From Athripsodes cinereus (Eukaryota > Arthropoda > Insecta > Trichoptera > Leptoceridae): a stretch of DNA of 64,000 bases. The stretch spans positions 10,163,572 through 10,227,571 of the forward strand of contig OX388325.1 in assembly GCA_947579605.1 (NCBI GenBank). Reading direction: 5' to 3'. The notes under the pieces were generated by a model that saw nothing but the letters and a program-made list of their open reading frames with translations, was not told where the DNA came from and did no database searches. Below are positions 9,479-21,500 of this stretch, piece after piece (within the stretch, counting starts at the first letter, position 1; each line of letters opens with the position of its first letter). The position numbers and the translations under genes were made by a program.

Positions 9479-11158
9479 GATAAGCTTTCGTTATAGGACT
9501 ACTTTGCTAGTTGGGCACCAGCCACCAATGTATGGTTGACCATAGAAAAAAGCCTCGCGCTACTTTCGCAAGCAGATATTTTTGCACACAGGTCATTATT
9601 TCTGAGCTGGCAACACTTTGTACACCTATTAGGTAAAACCATAGATATATATACTACGTAACTGGATGAATAACTCGCCACGTATCGCGAGCCATTTACA
9701 ATTTGGCGGCAAATTGTGCTGTTAGGCAAAAGTTTAAAAATGGCCGAATTTTCATAGTATGAAAGGCTATAAAAAATCCTCGCCTCGCAGAAACTGTTAT
9801 TGTAATCATCGATTTCTTATACAAAAATTAATTATGAACAGTGTACCTACATGATGATTCAGATGTCATATTTTTACAGTTGATAAATATTTCTGGAATC
9901 GACAATTAAATAAGGTGCCTCCTTTATAGCAAATATAACAAGAAATATTTTATTTCACTTTTAATATACCGTTAATTTTAAAAAAAAGACCAATTAAACT
10001 CAAATATGTGTATTAAAAAATGTAATTTCACTAAAATAGGATATAATAAATAAATAATATAGGAATTATCAGCATTTTCTGGGGTAATTTTATAACACCA
10101 GAAATTACATCTATTTACTACTATTATTACTTATTATAATAAATATGTATATACGTATTTATGCCATTACCATATTTTTCCCCTCTATATCAATTATTTG
10201 AACTCAAATAATATTATTACTACATTACACAACCCTAGAGTATTATTTTTACTTATTTTCTTTTACGATAGCATAATTATAACTACATACACGTATGTAG
10301 ACTTATTTCATTATCACCATTTTATCTTCCTTCTCTCTATTCAGATAATTTCTTATTTATGTTTTAATTATCTCTATTCTTAGATGATTTCTGATTTATA
10401 TCTTAATTAAAAAAAAAACATGATTATGGCTGACCATGTTCATCCGAAACGTCGGAAATATATATCCCATCAGGAAATAATCCAAGTACACGGAGTAATC
10501 CGATACAAAATTTTATATAATAATTTTATATAACAAATAAATTATAGGAATCACGGGATTGTTAACACAGGAAACTGTGGTAAATACTTAAATAAAACAA
10601 GTTATTTGTAAATACTTTATCTGTATATTTTTGCCATGAAGCAAATACAATAATTTTTGAAGCATTAATAGATCTAATGACAAAATAATTAAAATACATT
10701 CAAATAACAAATAATATTGCAGCATATGAAACTATCATACTTAATACATCGGATTCAATTAGAATATGATCATAAAATATTAAACATTACTAAAAGTAAT
10801 TAGTTATTAGTATACTTTTGTCTTATAGTAGTATTATTTTAAAGTCCCTTTACTCCATCGATTTGTGCAATAATAAGACGAACATGATATAACCATTTTA
10901 GCGATTAAGAGAGAAAAATTATAATTTAAAACGACGAAAAATCCTTAAAGCGCACTTATAAACACGGAAACAGAAACTCTCTTTTGCCTAACAGAAACGT
11001 CAAACGCTAGAATTTTTTGGACCGCGCCAAGAACATAAAAAATCATAGAAGTTATTTATCCAGTTATGTAGTATATATTATATCTATGGGTAAAACATTA
11101 GATCTATGATAATTTCTTTAATCTGTCAAATTGAACGTTGTGACAGAGTCTTGGCTGT
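9479..11158 (+). repeat. Repeat R-A, copy split by an insertion
   Basis: The sequence 9479-9639 continues at 11097-11158 exactly as in the uninterrupted copy 5696-5907, with a 1.45-kb insertion and an 8-bp duplication between the halves. Confidence 0.85.
9640..11088. mobile_element. 1.45-kb TIR element with 8-bp target duplication
   Basis: It starts CATAGATATATATACTACGT and ends TAGTATATATTATATCTATG, an imperfect TIR of about 35 bp. GGTAAAAC flanks both sides (9632-9639 and 11089-11096). An 8-bp duplication fits hAT-like integration. A second pair of inverted motifs (GCTGTTAGGCAAAAG near 9717-9731 and its inverse near 10985) lies further in. No transposase frame is seen, so it is non-autonomous. 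Confidence 0.82.
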
Positions 11159-11341
11159 AAGAATATTATAGAACATAATATCTTTATCACTGTTTCCGAG
11201 TAGTCATTACTATACTGCCGCTGGAGATTCCGTGCACACATAATTTAAATATTACTAGTACATGTAGTGCTGTCACAGTGCATACAAGTTCTGTAATACT
11301 AATAAAGTTGTGGTGTATACATGTTCATGTAAATACATTAC

Positions 11342-13159
11342 ATGATGGAGGAAACCAGTTCTGGTGAACACAACTTTGTAGATTGCCGACAGGATGAGTG
11401 CGTCTTGTGTGACATGCAAATATGTGTAACTGATGATGATGATATAGAAGCCTTTCTGGCAAATGTCGTAGTGAAACAGGAACCTGTGGAGGAGGAAAGT
11501 TGCAACATTGGATTTGCAGTTCCCTATGGTGATATAGATATACATGAACCTAATATAAAAGTTGAATACGAGAGAACCAACAATGTAACAGTGGTAAGCA
11601 CATCTTCCCCACTTACAGAGTGTGAAGCAGGTACAAGTAATCAAACTCATGTAAAAGAAATAAGCACTACAAATTTTCATAATATAAACAACAAGAGGTC
11701 GACAAACAAATTAAACATATTTTGTATTGACAACTTCAGTACTTTAAGCAAAATGAGGAAGCCTAAAAGGATTCAAAGTGGTGAAAAACCTTTTGAGTGT
11801 AATATTTGTAAGAAAAAGTTTACTTATTCTTCTGATTTGCAGAAACATAAAAGGATTCACAGCGGTGAAAAACCTTTTGAGTGTAATATTTGTAAGAAAA
11901 AATTTACTTATTCTTCTGATTTGCAGAAACATAAAAGGATTCACAGTGGTGAAAAACCTTTTGAGTGTAATATTTGTAAGAAAAAATTTAGTCAGTCTTC
12001 TAATTTGCAGCCACATAGAAGGATTTACAGCGGTGAAAAATCTTTTGAGTGTAATATTTGTAAAAAAAAATTTACTTATTCTTCTGATTTGCAGAAACAT
12101 AAAAGGATTCACACAGGTGAAAAACCTTTTGAGTGTAATATTTGTAAGAAAAAAATTAGTCAGTCTTCTAATTTGCAGGCACATAAAAGGATTCACAGTG
12201 GTGAAAAACCTTTTGAGTGTAATATTTGTAAGAAAAAATTTAGTCAGTCTTCTATTTTGCAGATACATAAAAGGATTCACAGTGGGGAAAAACCTTTTAA
12301 ATGTAATATTTGTAAGAAAAAATTTAGTCAGTCTTCTAATTTGCAGATACATAAAAGGATTCACAGTGGGGAAAAACCTTTTGAATGTAATATTTGTAAG
12401 AAAAAATTTAGTCAGTCTTCTACTTTGCAGGGACATAAAAGGATTCACAGTGGTGAAAAACCTTTTGAGTGTAATATTTGTAAGAAAAAATTTAGTCAGT
12501 CTTATGTATTGCAGGCACATAAAAGGATTCACAGTGGTGAAAAACCTTTTGAGTGTAATATTTGTAAGAAAAAATTTAGTCAGTCTTCTACTTTGCAGGG
12601 ACATAAAAGGATTCACAGTGGTGAAAAACCTTTTGAGTGTAATATTTGTAAGAAAAAATTTAGTCAGTCTTCTCATTTGCAGACACATAAAAGGATTCAC
12701 AGCGGTGAAAAACCTTTTGAGTGTAATATTTGTAAGAAAAAGTTTACTTATTCTTCCTATTTGCAGGAACATAAAAGGATTCATAGCGGTGAAAAACCTT
12801 TTGAGTGTAATATTTGTAAGAAAAAATTTACTAATTCTTCTAATTTGCAGGCACATAAAAGGATTCACAGTGGTGAAAAACCTTTTGAGTGTAATATTTG
12901 TAAGAAAAATTTTACTTATTCTTCTGTATTGCAGAGCCATAAAAGGATTCACAGTGGGGAAAAACCTTTTGAATGTAATATTTGTAAGAAAAAATTTAGT
13001 CATTCTTCTACTTTGCAGGGACATAAAAGGATTCACAGTGGTGAAAAACCTTTTGAGTGCAATATTTGTACGAAAAAATTTAGTCAGTCTTCTAATTTGC
13101 AGACACATAAAAGGATTCACAGTATTGAAAAACCTTTTGAGCGTGTTGAAGAATCATAA
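11342..13159 (+). CDS. C2H2 zinc-finger protein with 16 near-identical fingers
   Basis: A single 605-codon frame; an in-frame TAA at 11330-11332 just upstream supports the ATG at 11342. Residues 1-145 are acidic and carry two SUMO-type motifs (VKQE, IKVE) and a small Cys cluster (CVLCDMQIC). Residues 151-598 hold 16 fingers at 28-residue spacing, almost all FECNICKKKF...LQ..HKRIH joined by HSGEKP linkers, so the protein is very likely a nuclear DNA-binding factor. Differences between fingers concentrate at helix positions -1 (Y/Q/N/H), 3 (D/N/I/T/V/H/Y) and 6 (K/P/A/I/G/T/E/S), the base-contact residues. Finger 3 has lost its last zinc ligand (HRRIY). The frame stops just after finger 16 (EKPFERVEES), inside a decayed 17th finger. 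An AATAAA lies at 13347-13352. The gene has repeats on both sides. The DNA target is unknown. Confidence 0.88.
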   Translation: MMEETSSGEHNFVDCRQDECVLCDMQICVTDDDDIEAFLANVVVKQEPVEEESCNIGFAVPYGDIDIHEPNIKVEYERTNNVTVVSTSSPLTECEAGTSNQTHVKEISTTNFHNINNKRSTNKLNIFCIDNFSTLSKMRKPKRIQSGEKPFECNICKKKFTYSSDLQKHKRIHSGEKPFECNICKKKFTYSSDLQKHKRIHSGEKPFECNICKKKFSQSSNLQPHRRIYSGEKSFECNICKKKFTYSSDLQKHKRIHTGEKPFECNICKKKISQSSNLQAHKRIHSGEKPFECNICKKKFSQSSILQIHKRIHSGEKPFKCNICKKKFSQSSNLQIHKRIHSGEKPFECNICKKKFSQSSTLQGHKRIHSGEKPFECNICKKKFSQSYVLQAHKRIHSGEKPFECNICKKKFSQSSTLQGHKRIHSGEKPFECNICKKKFSQSSHLQTHKRIHSGEKPFECNICKKKFTYSSYLQEHKRIHSGEKPFECNICKKKFTNSSNLQAHKRIHSGEKPFECNICKKNFTYSSVLQSHKRIHSGEKPFECNICKKKFSHSSTLQGHKRIHSGEKPFECNICTKKFSQSSNLQTHKRIHSIEKPFERVEES

Positions 13160-13200
13160 GAATATTCACATGTGTGGAAAAAATCTTTTGAATCGTTCGA
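13120..13200 (+). pseudogene. Relic of a 17th zinc finger, out of frame
   Basis: After finger 16 the DNA still resembles the repeat unit: TTGAAGAATCATAAGAATATTC aligns with the TTGCAG-CAT-AAAAGGATTCAC block and GTGTGGAAAAAATCTTTTGAAT with the linker. The Cys-containing half is deleted and the frame is shifted. The annotated C-terminus is therefore the result of truncation, not an original end. Confidence 0.65.
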
Positions 13201-13299
13201 CGAATTTCGCTTGTAGCTGTTTGAAAGCGCAGACTGAATTTTCGTAAGCAATCCAATCTATGTAGGTCACGTGACATGAGAGACATCTGTTTTCGTTAC

Positions 13300-14073
13300 T
13301 GAATCATTGCAAATTAAATTTGAAATTACAATCAGGAATTAGCGAAAATAAAATGAATTAACGAAACGAAAAATAACACAAAGTTTATAAACATAATATT
13401 TACACTTCAATTTAATATCGAATTTGTCAATTTTCCAGGTAAGGTATGTTTTTAATCAAACAGATTCTAAGATAAGTTCCATATGGCTGGAAACGTTTCA
13501 TCTTTTAGGAGACTATGTGTGCGGTATGTTAAAGAGAGATTCTCATGATATATTGTAATGTTGATGTGATTATTGTCGTAGTATGCATATTTAGTGTAGT
13601 GTGAGTATGTTTAGTTTAATCTGTAAATAATTAGTGTATGTGTATCACTTATACCTAGTTTTTAAGTTATGAAAATGAGTGTTAATTTCATGACTTCATT
13701 AAAAAAAATACAATTAATAAATAAATATATTTCATTTGTGAATAAAAAGTGAATAAAGTAAATTTCTTTCACATACTACCTAGTTAATCATAGTTGTGTT
13801 ATACTTAATGATTTATTACTTCTTTGAATAGAATGAAGGATGCACTATATAGAAAATAATAATTCCTTAGGTTAAGTTTGTTTCAAATAAATGAGAATCT
13901 TGGTGTATTTCTACACATTTTATTTCTAATAGTTTTTTTTTTATTATTTATTTATTTAAAAAATTATAACAACGAGAAACTTACAACTACAATTTTTTAC
14001 AAGCTAAATATCACTTATATCTTAAAAATATATTCCTTCAGCAGTTATACAAAATGGAATTCACTTCCTCACT
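13300..14073. other. 3' flank of the zinc-finger gene, AT-rich
   Basis: It contains the AATAAA at 13347. Sequence near 14030-14073 continues at 15005 once the hAT insertion is removed and then reads YTKWNSLPH..., like the C-terminus of a LINE ORF2. Nothing else is recognised. Confidence 0.5.
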
Positions 14074-14996
14074 CAGAGGCGGCTCTATGATAATGAGCGG
14101 CGGTTCAAACGCACCCCCAATTTAAAAGATAGAAACCTAACAATATGTAATAATTAAAATTAAAAAAATATTAATAAATTTTTCCATGAACAAAATAATA
14201 ATATTATTCAAGTTACCATATGAACAACACAGTCATCACATTCACTATTGCTTTGCAACATGCAGCGCTACTGTTCGTTAGAATATTTTAGTGCGGATGT
14301 TGAGCGAACTAACGGTGCAAAATCTAATATCGCACCGATAACCCATACATTTCGTAAAACTTCAATACCTACTAAGTTCGTGGTGCTAAGATTGTATGGA
14401 GATTTTAAAAATATATGGGACATTTTGAGCATTGAACACAACTATGCTCACACGTAAAAAGGAGTAAGTGATACGCCTTGAAGCATTTTGTCGTACATTG
14501 ACGGAAATTTTTTGACTAGTGTGTTTTTTTTATGTGAAGGGATTCCTGTTATTAGTTATGTGGACGCGATGAATTAGTACCTACCAAGCGTGTCAAAATG
14601 CATAGATTGACGTCGTGAGGTTCATAGGTCAGCCGTATACACTCTTATTACTTATTACTTAGTGGTAAAATTTCTATAGACAGTCACCGCTAGTCGCGAT
14701 TGTGGTATGCAGATAATTAGTTATTTGTAAGATTTTTTGTATTCGAGCGCGCTTATATCAACATGTTACATGCAATTTAAAGAATCTACGATATACCTAT
14801 ATAATATTAATTATTATCGTTTTAGCTTATAGATTACTATTAAAATGGGTGAATTAAACGTAGAATACATTAAGAACAGAAAATACCAGAGTAAATGAAG
14901 TGTTCGCTAATGGTAAAGAGAGAAGGGTAGAATTTCTTTATAAGGATGTTTTTTTTTTACCGAACCCCCGCAAATACATATTGCCGGCCGCCTCTG
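14074..14996. mobile_element. Non-autonomous hAT element, 923 bp
   Basis: Termini are CAGAGGCGGC and GCCGCCTCTG. TCCTCACT flanks both ends (14066-14073 and 14997-15004), the 8-bp duplication typical of hAT. The interior has one 69-codon ORF (14248-14457) that I cannot assign to a transposase. Confidence 0.92.
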
Positions 14997-15118
14997 TCCT
15001 CACTAGACATGAGTCTGTTCTGAGGCAGTATCAAAAAGGGAAAATAAAACTTCTTTCTTTAAGTATTTAATGTGTTAAGTATTATTGTAGAGACTGGATG
15101 ACATATGTACACTCAACT

Positions 15119-15176
15119 GTTCAACCTAATACATCGTGTATGTTCAGGTTCAACCCAATACATCGTGTATCTTCCA
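15119..15176. repeat. Second locus of the 29-bp minisatellite, 2 copies
   Basis: Two units of TTCAACCTAATACATCG and CAACCCAATACATCG type, the same as at 2749-2863. Confidence 0.85.
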
Positions 15177-16010
15177 TAGATTTATATGTACTAAAGTATC
15201 TTCATGTTCAACACTAATTAACTAGACATCTCGAATTTTGATACTTAGTTTACAGTTACGTGTTTCAGATGTTTGCCTTTAATGTTTGAGTGATTTCTAT
15301 TGATAATTATGAATTAAGAGGCTTCCTTGTACAGTTATCAAAATCTATCAATAATATATATTATATTATTAATTTCTACCCTTCTTAGCGTATTGTCATG
15401 ATTTATCCATTATCTCAAAACTGTGAGATGTATATTATTGAGCCCTACGTTATAATCTCTTTTATGTAGACATAATAATATTATTATCATATTATTATAC
15501 TCACAATGACCTTTAATTATTTATCATACAAGTCAATGTAAAATGCAGTGTTACATTATGTAGGTAAATAGTTGTTCCTTAGTACTTAAAGTAATAAAGT
15601 TATCGCCTTATCAATGTTGAGTAGACTGTAATAATCTTTGCAAGAAACCCACAATAACAATTATAATTCTCCTCTTAAAGTCGTTTGTGTATTATAATAA
15701 TGTTATAGCTCATTTTCTAAAAAAAATATATAACTATTTTGATAGCTTTGTGACGTATTCTTCCATGTGTCTCAACCCCGTCCACTCCCGAATATTTCGG
15801 CCAAAATATACACCTCCCTCCAACCTCTCTACGGCCCTTTACTACAAGTAATTAACATAAAGGTTGTCTTCTCCGTGTCAGCATTAATATAAGATCTAGA
15901 GTGGATGACATGACATATTAATAATCTTTGTCAAATTGAATAATAATTATTGTTTAATTTTTTTAAAAAGTACCTATATCAAATACAACCAAAGGAGAAA
16001 AAAATGTGAA
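15177..16010. other. Gene-free AT-rich stretch
   Basis: I see no gene or clear transposon boundary here. Confidence 0.55.
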
Positions 16011-16019
16011 CGCCCCTTA

Positions 16020-16130
16020 ACACCTTTCACAGTAAGCTACTACAAGCTTGTGTCGTGAAAGGGGAGTTTGCCCCACGGACCCCTTGTTTACGAGGCCGAG
16101 ACTCTATACCTCCAGGGCTACCGACGAACT
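16020..16130 (-). mobile_element. SINE copy with the B box deleted
   Basis: Matches the SINE at 4998 in inverse orientation (CACCTTTCACAGTAAGCTA ... ACCGACGAACT). The segment that should hold the GGTTCGATCCC box is missing. Confidence 0.85.
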
Positions 16131-16187
16131 CTATGTTTTATTATTGAGTAGACTTGTTCATGTTTATTCGTCATATTTTACGAATGC

Positions 16188-16265
16188 ATGTCTTTTACTG
16201 TAGAGCGCTGGAAAGGTTACAAAAAAGAGTGGGAATACAATTCTTTGCAAGGGGGATATAAGACC
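16188..16265 (+). repeat. Fragment of repeat R1
   Basis: Reads CTGGAAAGGTTACAAAAAAGAGTGGGA, the 3' portion of the interspersed repeat best seen at 26955-27190. Confidence 0.6.
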
Positions 16266-16269
16266 ATTT

Positions 16270-17680
16270 GTATAAATATTTTTGAGGTACTTAGGTATAA
16301 CATTATTAATTGAGGAGAGGAACGTGAGCTGCGCTCTAATCAGTCAAATAAGTACTATTATTATTATTATAGGAAGATTCAAGTGCCTGAAAGGAATATA
16401 AACCATATGCCATAAGGATAAAGCCAATTACTTTATTTTTATCAAATACTTCTACAAATGATTTTATCCTTTTTATGAATTCACAAAGTTGATAATCTGA
16501 AAAATAGAACAATTATTATGAAAAATTGACAGAATGACAGCTAATGTGTTGACAACCATTCAAACATTTTTGCTAGTTTTGGCTGATTGCTAGAAATCAG
16601 ATACTCGAAACATAATTTTCTTAATAAATACCTATATATAATATATAATATTTTTTTGTAAGTTTCATAACATTATTTGAAGTTATATTAATCGACAATC
16701 ATGAATATAGTGAAAAAATATGGACTGATTTGTCAATAATAGAAAAGGTGTGAAGCGGAGGAACCATGCATTATTTATTTTTTATTATCTTTTAAAAGTG
16801 TTGAGATTCTACGATTAAAGTTTATCACAAACCCTTAAAAAAAATAAAAGAGACCACAACTATAATATATCCCATGGACTTCTCACGGTTACAAAACATC
16901 CTGGATTTTTTCATAATGTAACGAAAAAGTTTCACACATGGCGACACTGTTCAATTTGTTATTATAAAAAAAATAGTGATAAGGATTGTTGGAGAGATTT
17001 GTTAAATGTTAATAAAGGGAGTTAAATGAAATAATGATTACCACGCTGTTTATTGTGTTTTCATCATAGAAACGATGAAATTCAATTCTACGCCAAATTA
17101 TTTTGATTTATAAAAGATTCAGGTATGTAAAAATGTTGTAATGATACCATAATTTGTTACCAAAATATTGTCATTGCTCAACAAAAATAAAACATTACAC
17201 TTCATAAATTCATTCTGTAACACATAGCTGTAACATATTCCTTGTGTTTGAGATAAAATCAATCTGTTAAATTTAAACCTGATTATATTAAATTAAGCGC
17301 ATTTAATGAGCATTTGTCATTATATCAATGTTGAGGTTAGATTTTTTTATAATTCTTAAGTAATATCTTTCTTATTATGATGATAATGTTTTATATTTTA
17401 GCTTTATTTTATTTCGTTTTTAATTTAATTTTATCTATTTATCATTTATTGTTTCAAGAAGGTATTTTATGGCACAAAATTAATGTTATTAATATTTAGT
17501 ATTAACTAATATTTGACCCACTTATTTAATTGTACATGTTTTTATAACAGGTATAATAATTTGATATATATTTAAGTATATTAGAATAGTTTCCATAAAT
17601 TTTAATACGTATAGGTTGAGGAGAGTTATCTTTTTAGAGAGAGAGATTTATTACATTTTTATAAGATAGGATATTTTATA
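16270..17680. other. Gene-free AT-rich stretch
   Basis: No supported gene, RNA or bounded element was found in this stretch. Confidence 0.55.
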
Positions 17681-17682
17681 TT

Positions 17683-17802
17683 TAGGTCAGTTGGAAGAAA
17701 TTGTGCCTCTGCGATAAACTCGCCCTCTGTATATTGATTGTATTTAATTTATATTTATTTTTGAATAAATTTTCTTGTCATCAATGTAGTAAAGAATAAA
17801 TA
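17683..17802 (+). mobile_element. Non-LTR retrotransposon 3' end
   Basis: Reads CAGTTGGAAGAAATTGTGCC, GCGATAAACTCGCCCTCTG, then AAAGAATAAATAGATAAA: the same family as 9262-9412, in plus orientation. Confidence 0.85.
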
Positions 17803-18045
17803 GATAAAAATTAATTAAGAACAAAAACTATCTTCTACTTTCAATTTTAAAACTTCTCAGGTCATTACGCATTCAAGAACTATTTATTGTCTTCTCACTC
17901 AGCATCCGTCCCTTACCCCCTTCCTATAGTTCCCGGTCCCTTTGGAGTGTTAGGTGGATTGTAGTTTTTTTTTCTTTCATGTTGATTTATGTAGAGATTT
18001 TTCTTATTTGTGTTTTTATTATTTTTTTTGTGTTTACCTCTTGCA

Positions 18046-18088
18046 CATGAGGCCGAGACTCTACCATCTCCAGGCTACTGGCGAACTC
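18046..18088 (-). mobile_element. SINE head fragment
   Basis: GAGGCCGAGACTCTACC and CCAGGCTACTGGCGAACTC match the tRNA-like head of the SINE in inverse orientation. Confidence 0.75.
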
Positions 18089-18199
18089 TCTGACATGTTG
18101 AGCGTTTGGATAATGAAAGGACACCGTAGAAAATAATTATATTTGAAGGCCTGGATGCTTGGCTTAGTTTATGAAATTCTCAAGAAAAACTCCATGTTT

Positions 18200-18300
18200 A
18201 TTTATTTTTTTATTTCAATCAATATACGTCATTTGCCTTTTACAATAGGTACATACAAAATAAACATAAAACATTTAGCAATCTTCAATACAAAAAAAAT
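18200..18300 (-). mobile_element. Retrotransposon tail fragment
   Basis: Inverse orientation of an (AAAT)n tail with a LINE-like 3' end (TTTATTTATTTTTTTATTTC ...). The family was not identified. Confidence 0.4.
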
Positions 18301-18572
18301 AAGAAATAACAATACTACAAAATCTTAAATAATTAAAAACAATAAAAATGTTATCAGCATAATACAACAATATGAAATTTAATATAATAGAACATAGGTA
18401 GGTACTAAAACATGTTGAGTAAGAATGTCCGTGTACCTATATGCATGTGGAGGAGGTGAAAGTATTGTTGAACAACAAATTGGATTGGTATTCTGTCTTT
18501 TCTCTTGTTCCTCAAGGAATTTATTAATTTTATACATAAAGTCATTTTTCTTTTTTTTAGTGAGCATCCAAA

Positions 18573-21500
18573 ATGCACGACAGTTTCTGGTTTGGTACGT
18601 CCCTAGGAGACCTGTTCTTCTCGGGGCTGACAGTGAACACTACAGGAGCTATGGTGGGGACGTGTTTCTTCTTTTTCTTCTTCACCATAGTGTTTGAGTG
18701 CTTCAAAGTGATAGAATCCAGATTAAGAAAAGATCACAATAGCAGAATGAGACAAGCTTTAGAGGGAGCTTGTGCCGGAGATAGGAGTAATCTATTAGCT
18801 AATAATAGGTGAGTTTTCTATCTGTCTATACCAGAGGTTCCCAAACTTTTTTTCTCATAGACCACTTTCAAAAATTTGCTGGTTCCGGTGGACCCCCTGT
18901 ATTTCTACCCCCCCGTCGCTAAATTTTCGAAATGGTACAGGAATTTGAAATATTTCGAAAACTCGGTTATCTTACAGAATAATTTCTCCCAGTACCTTTT
19001 TCTACAATGTAACGGGTATTTGTACCGAATATTATTTACTTAAAAAATATTACGCGTTTAAATTTCTAGTTTAAATAGACACTGGAAAACACGCAGAAAT
19101 AATGGAAGAACTATTCTTTGTAGGAAACTCCACATACCACTTGTTATTTTATGTTGATAATTATTCTAAAAACTGTAATATATTTATATTTTATGTAAAT
19201 TAAAAAATTAAAAACACTGTATTTTACACTTTTATTTTTTATGAACTTAGCGAAAAAAGGCGTTTTCGAAACTTACTGTTTCATCTGCAGAACTCAACAA
19301 CTTATTGGAAGAATAGTTCTGAAGATGAAACGGTAAGTTTCGAAAACGCTAAGCTCATTAAAAATAAAAGTGAAAAATACAGTGTTTTAATTTTTTTATT
19401 TATATATTAAGTATATAAATATTTTACAGTTAAAATGGAATTCCACAACATTAATCACACAATATTTCAAAAGTTGTGATTTTATATTTATTTATTTAAT
19501 CTTAAGATACAATATGTATATATGTGTGTCTGTTATTTGATTTCAGTGCCATACCGGGGCCCAGTAGTAATAGACTTGATACAAAACCCCCACCTAGCAC
19601 ACTCATACAAAATAAGTAAGTGTTTGTATTATTCTGTTTTATCTATTTCATTCCCTCACCGCATTCCTAGTGAAACAGTTTAAGAGGATGTAACACCAAT
19701 TCAATCTATCCTCACACACTTCTTTCATGATAGTATTGAACAGAAAATGCAAATCAATATAATATATTGACAGAAGTATTCGAGGTTTCAAATAAATTAA
19801 AGTGAAAAATTAATTGTGTTTTGTAATGAAAATAAATACTATCTGTTCACATTGTCAACATAATTATCACACATTATTTTGGTTAGCTGGAAGATGTTGC
19901 CTCCAGGCAATAAGCTCGCCAATTGTTCATGATTTTTTTGTTCAATAAAGTGTTATTATTATTGCTATCTTAAGTATGAATTTTCACTCTATGAACGAAC
20001 AGACTCTAGAATTATTACACTTTCACTTCCTTCACGTACATACATTTTACTATAAATACGCGCCTTTTTCTCTTACTCAACACGCAACCATCTTTGACAA
20101 TTTGATGTCAGCCACACGGTTCTAAGACATCCATGCTTTCTTACGCAGCCTTCTTTCTGATATTTTTTTTATCATTTTTTCATCACCCATTCATTCCACG
20201 ATAAATTATCATAATTGATGGCATAGTGCACAGATGTGGTAAGTGCAGTTTTCATAGTTTTGAGATAATCAATGTTGAAAGTTTGAGATGCCATACCATT
20301 TAGTACTAACCACACATAGTTTTTGTTAAATATCTCGTTAATGACACAGAGTTACGCAATAATATTCCTAAAGGAAATACTTCAGATGATATAGATTCGC
20401 ATGCGTATAATAACTCATTTTCGGTAAAAACTGCACTTACCACATCTGTGCGCTTTGCCATCGATTATAAATTACAAATATATAATATAAACTTTTAAGA
20501 AAAAAATTAATTCCTAATTAAAATAATAAATGGGTAGGTACATACAATTTAATTCACTGCAAAAATGAGAATTCTTTGTGCATATTTTTTCTTGAGAATA
20601 TGTGTAACATGATATGTGCTGTGTTCTTAAATTTACTGTCCTAATTAAGCGGAATGTTGTCCCAATCAAACATATAAATTTACTATTGGTTTCTTGGTTT
20701 GGTTTCTGTTCTTTGAGATTTGTCCCAAATAAGCGGCTGTCCCAATTAAGCGGAATCGACTGTATATTATTACATACTTGTTGTCTTTTTGTTACAGGTA
20801 TCTATTGAAACTATGTCAGGTGTCTGTGTATACAGTGAATACGAGTATCAACTACCTCATTATGTTAGCTGTAATGTTGTTCAATGGATACATCGTCATA
20901 GCAATCATATTGGGAATCACATTAGGTAACTAGAATAATAATTATAATTCTTTTTTCAAAAAAGATGAATCTGCAGGATTAATCCTGACACAATTTAAAT
21001 AACATAACAATACTTTATTCAGCAAATATACGTATAAAACCAGGGACAATATATCACGAATGTGGATACAATTAAGTTGCAGCAGCCTCACTAGGTTGTT
21101 CTATATCGAGATGTGCTGCGTTGAAAAAAAACTAACAATGATACAAGTAATAGTTTGCATAGACTTTGCAAACATTGTATACTTGTATCAGTGATGTTCT
21201 GCTGCATATTCATTCAGGTATAAAAACTTTGAACCGTTGTATTCAAAACTAAGGCTATGGTTAAATCAACGTTGTTTCACTACTGATCTCATATAGAGAT
21301 TGGATAAGTAGGCAACATTGTATGTTACTTTATGTCTACTGCAAATGTCATTATAATAAAGTCATATAGAGATGTGATAAGATGACAATGTGTTAGTATA
21401 TCACTTTGTAGATATGTATTAATAAATTATTATGGGTGTTTCTAATCTCGTGTTTCATATGTTTTCAAAACATTCATCCCATTGTCTTCGTTATCTGTAA

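Noticed and set aside
10430..10500. Hammerhead ribozyme or retrozyme around CCGAAACGTCGG
   Set aside because: The GAAA-type piece is present, but no CUGANGA core with pairing stems could be placed on either strand.
11744..13120. 458-codon minus-strand ORF across the zinc-finger array
   Set aside because: It is the antisense shadow of the 84-bp finger repeat: a repeat lacking stops in one frame stays open throughout. The protein is low-complexity and has no domain.
11778..13247. 489-codon plus-strand ORF in a second frame of the same array
   Set aside because: Also an 84-bp periodic shadow. The frame with Cys/His spacing is the real one; only its end preserves a trace of the 17th finger.
18425..18697. 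90-codon plus-strand ORF overlapping the CTR first exon
   Set aside because: It is in a different frame from the conserved CTR exon and crosses its splice acceptor.
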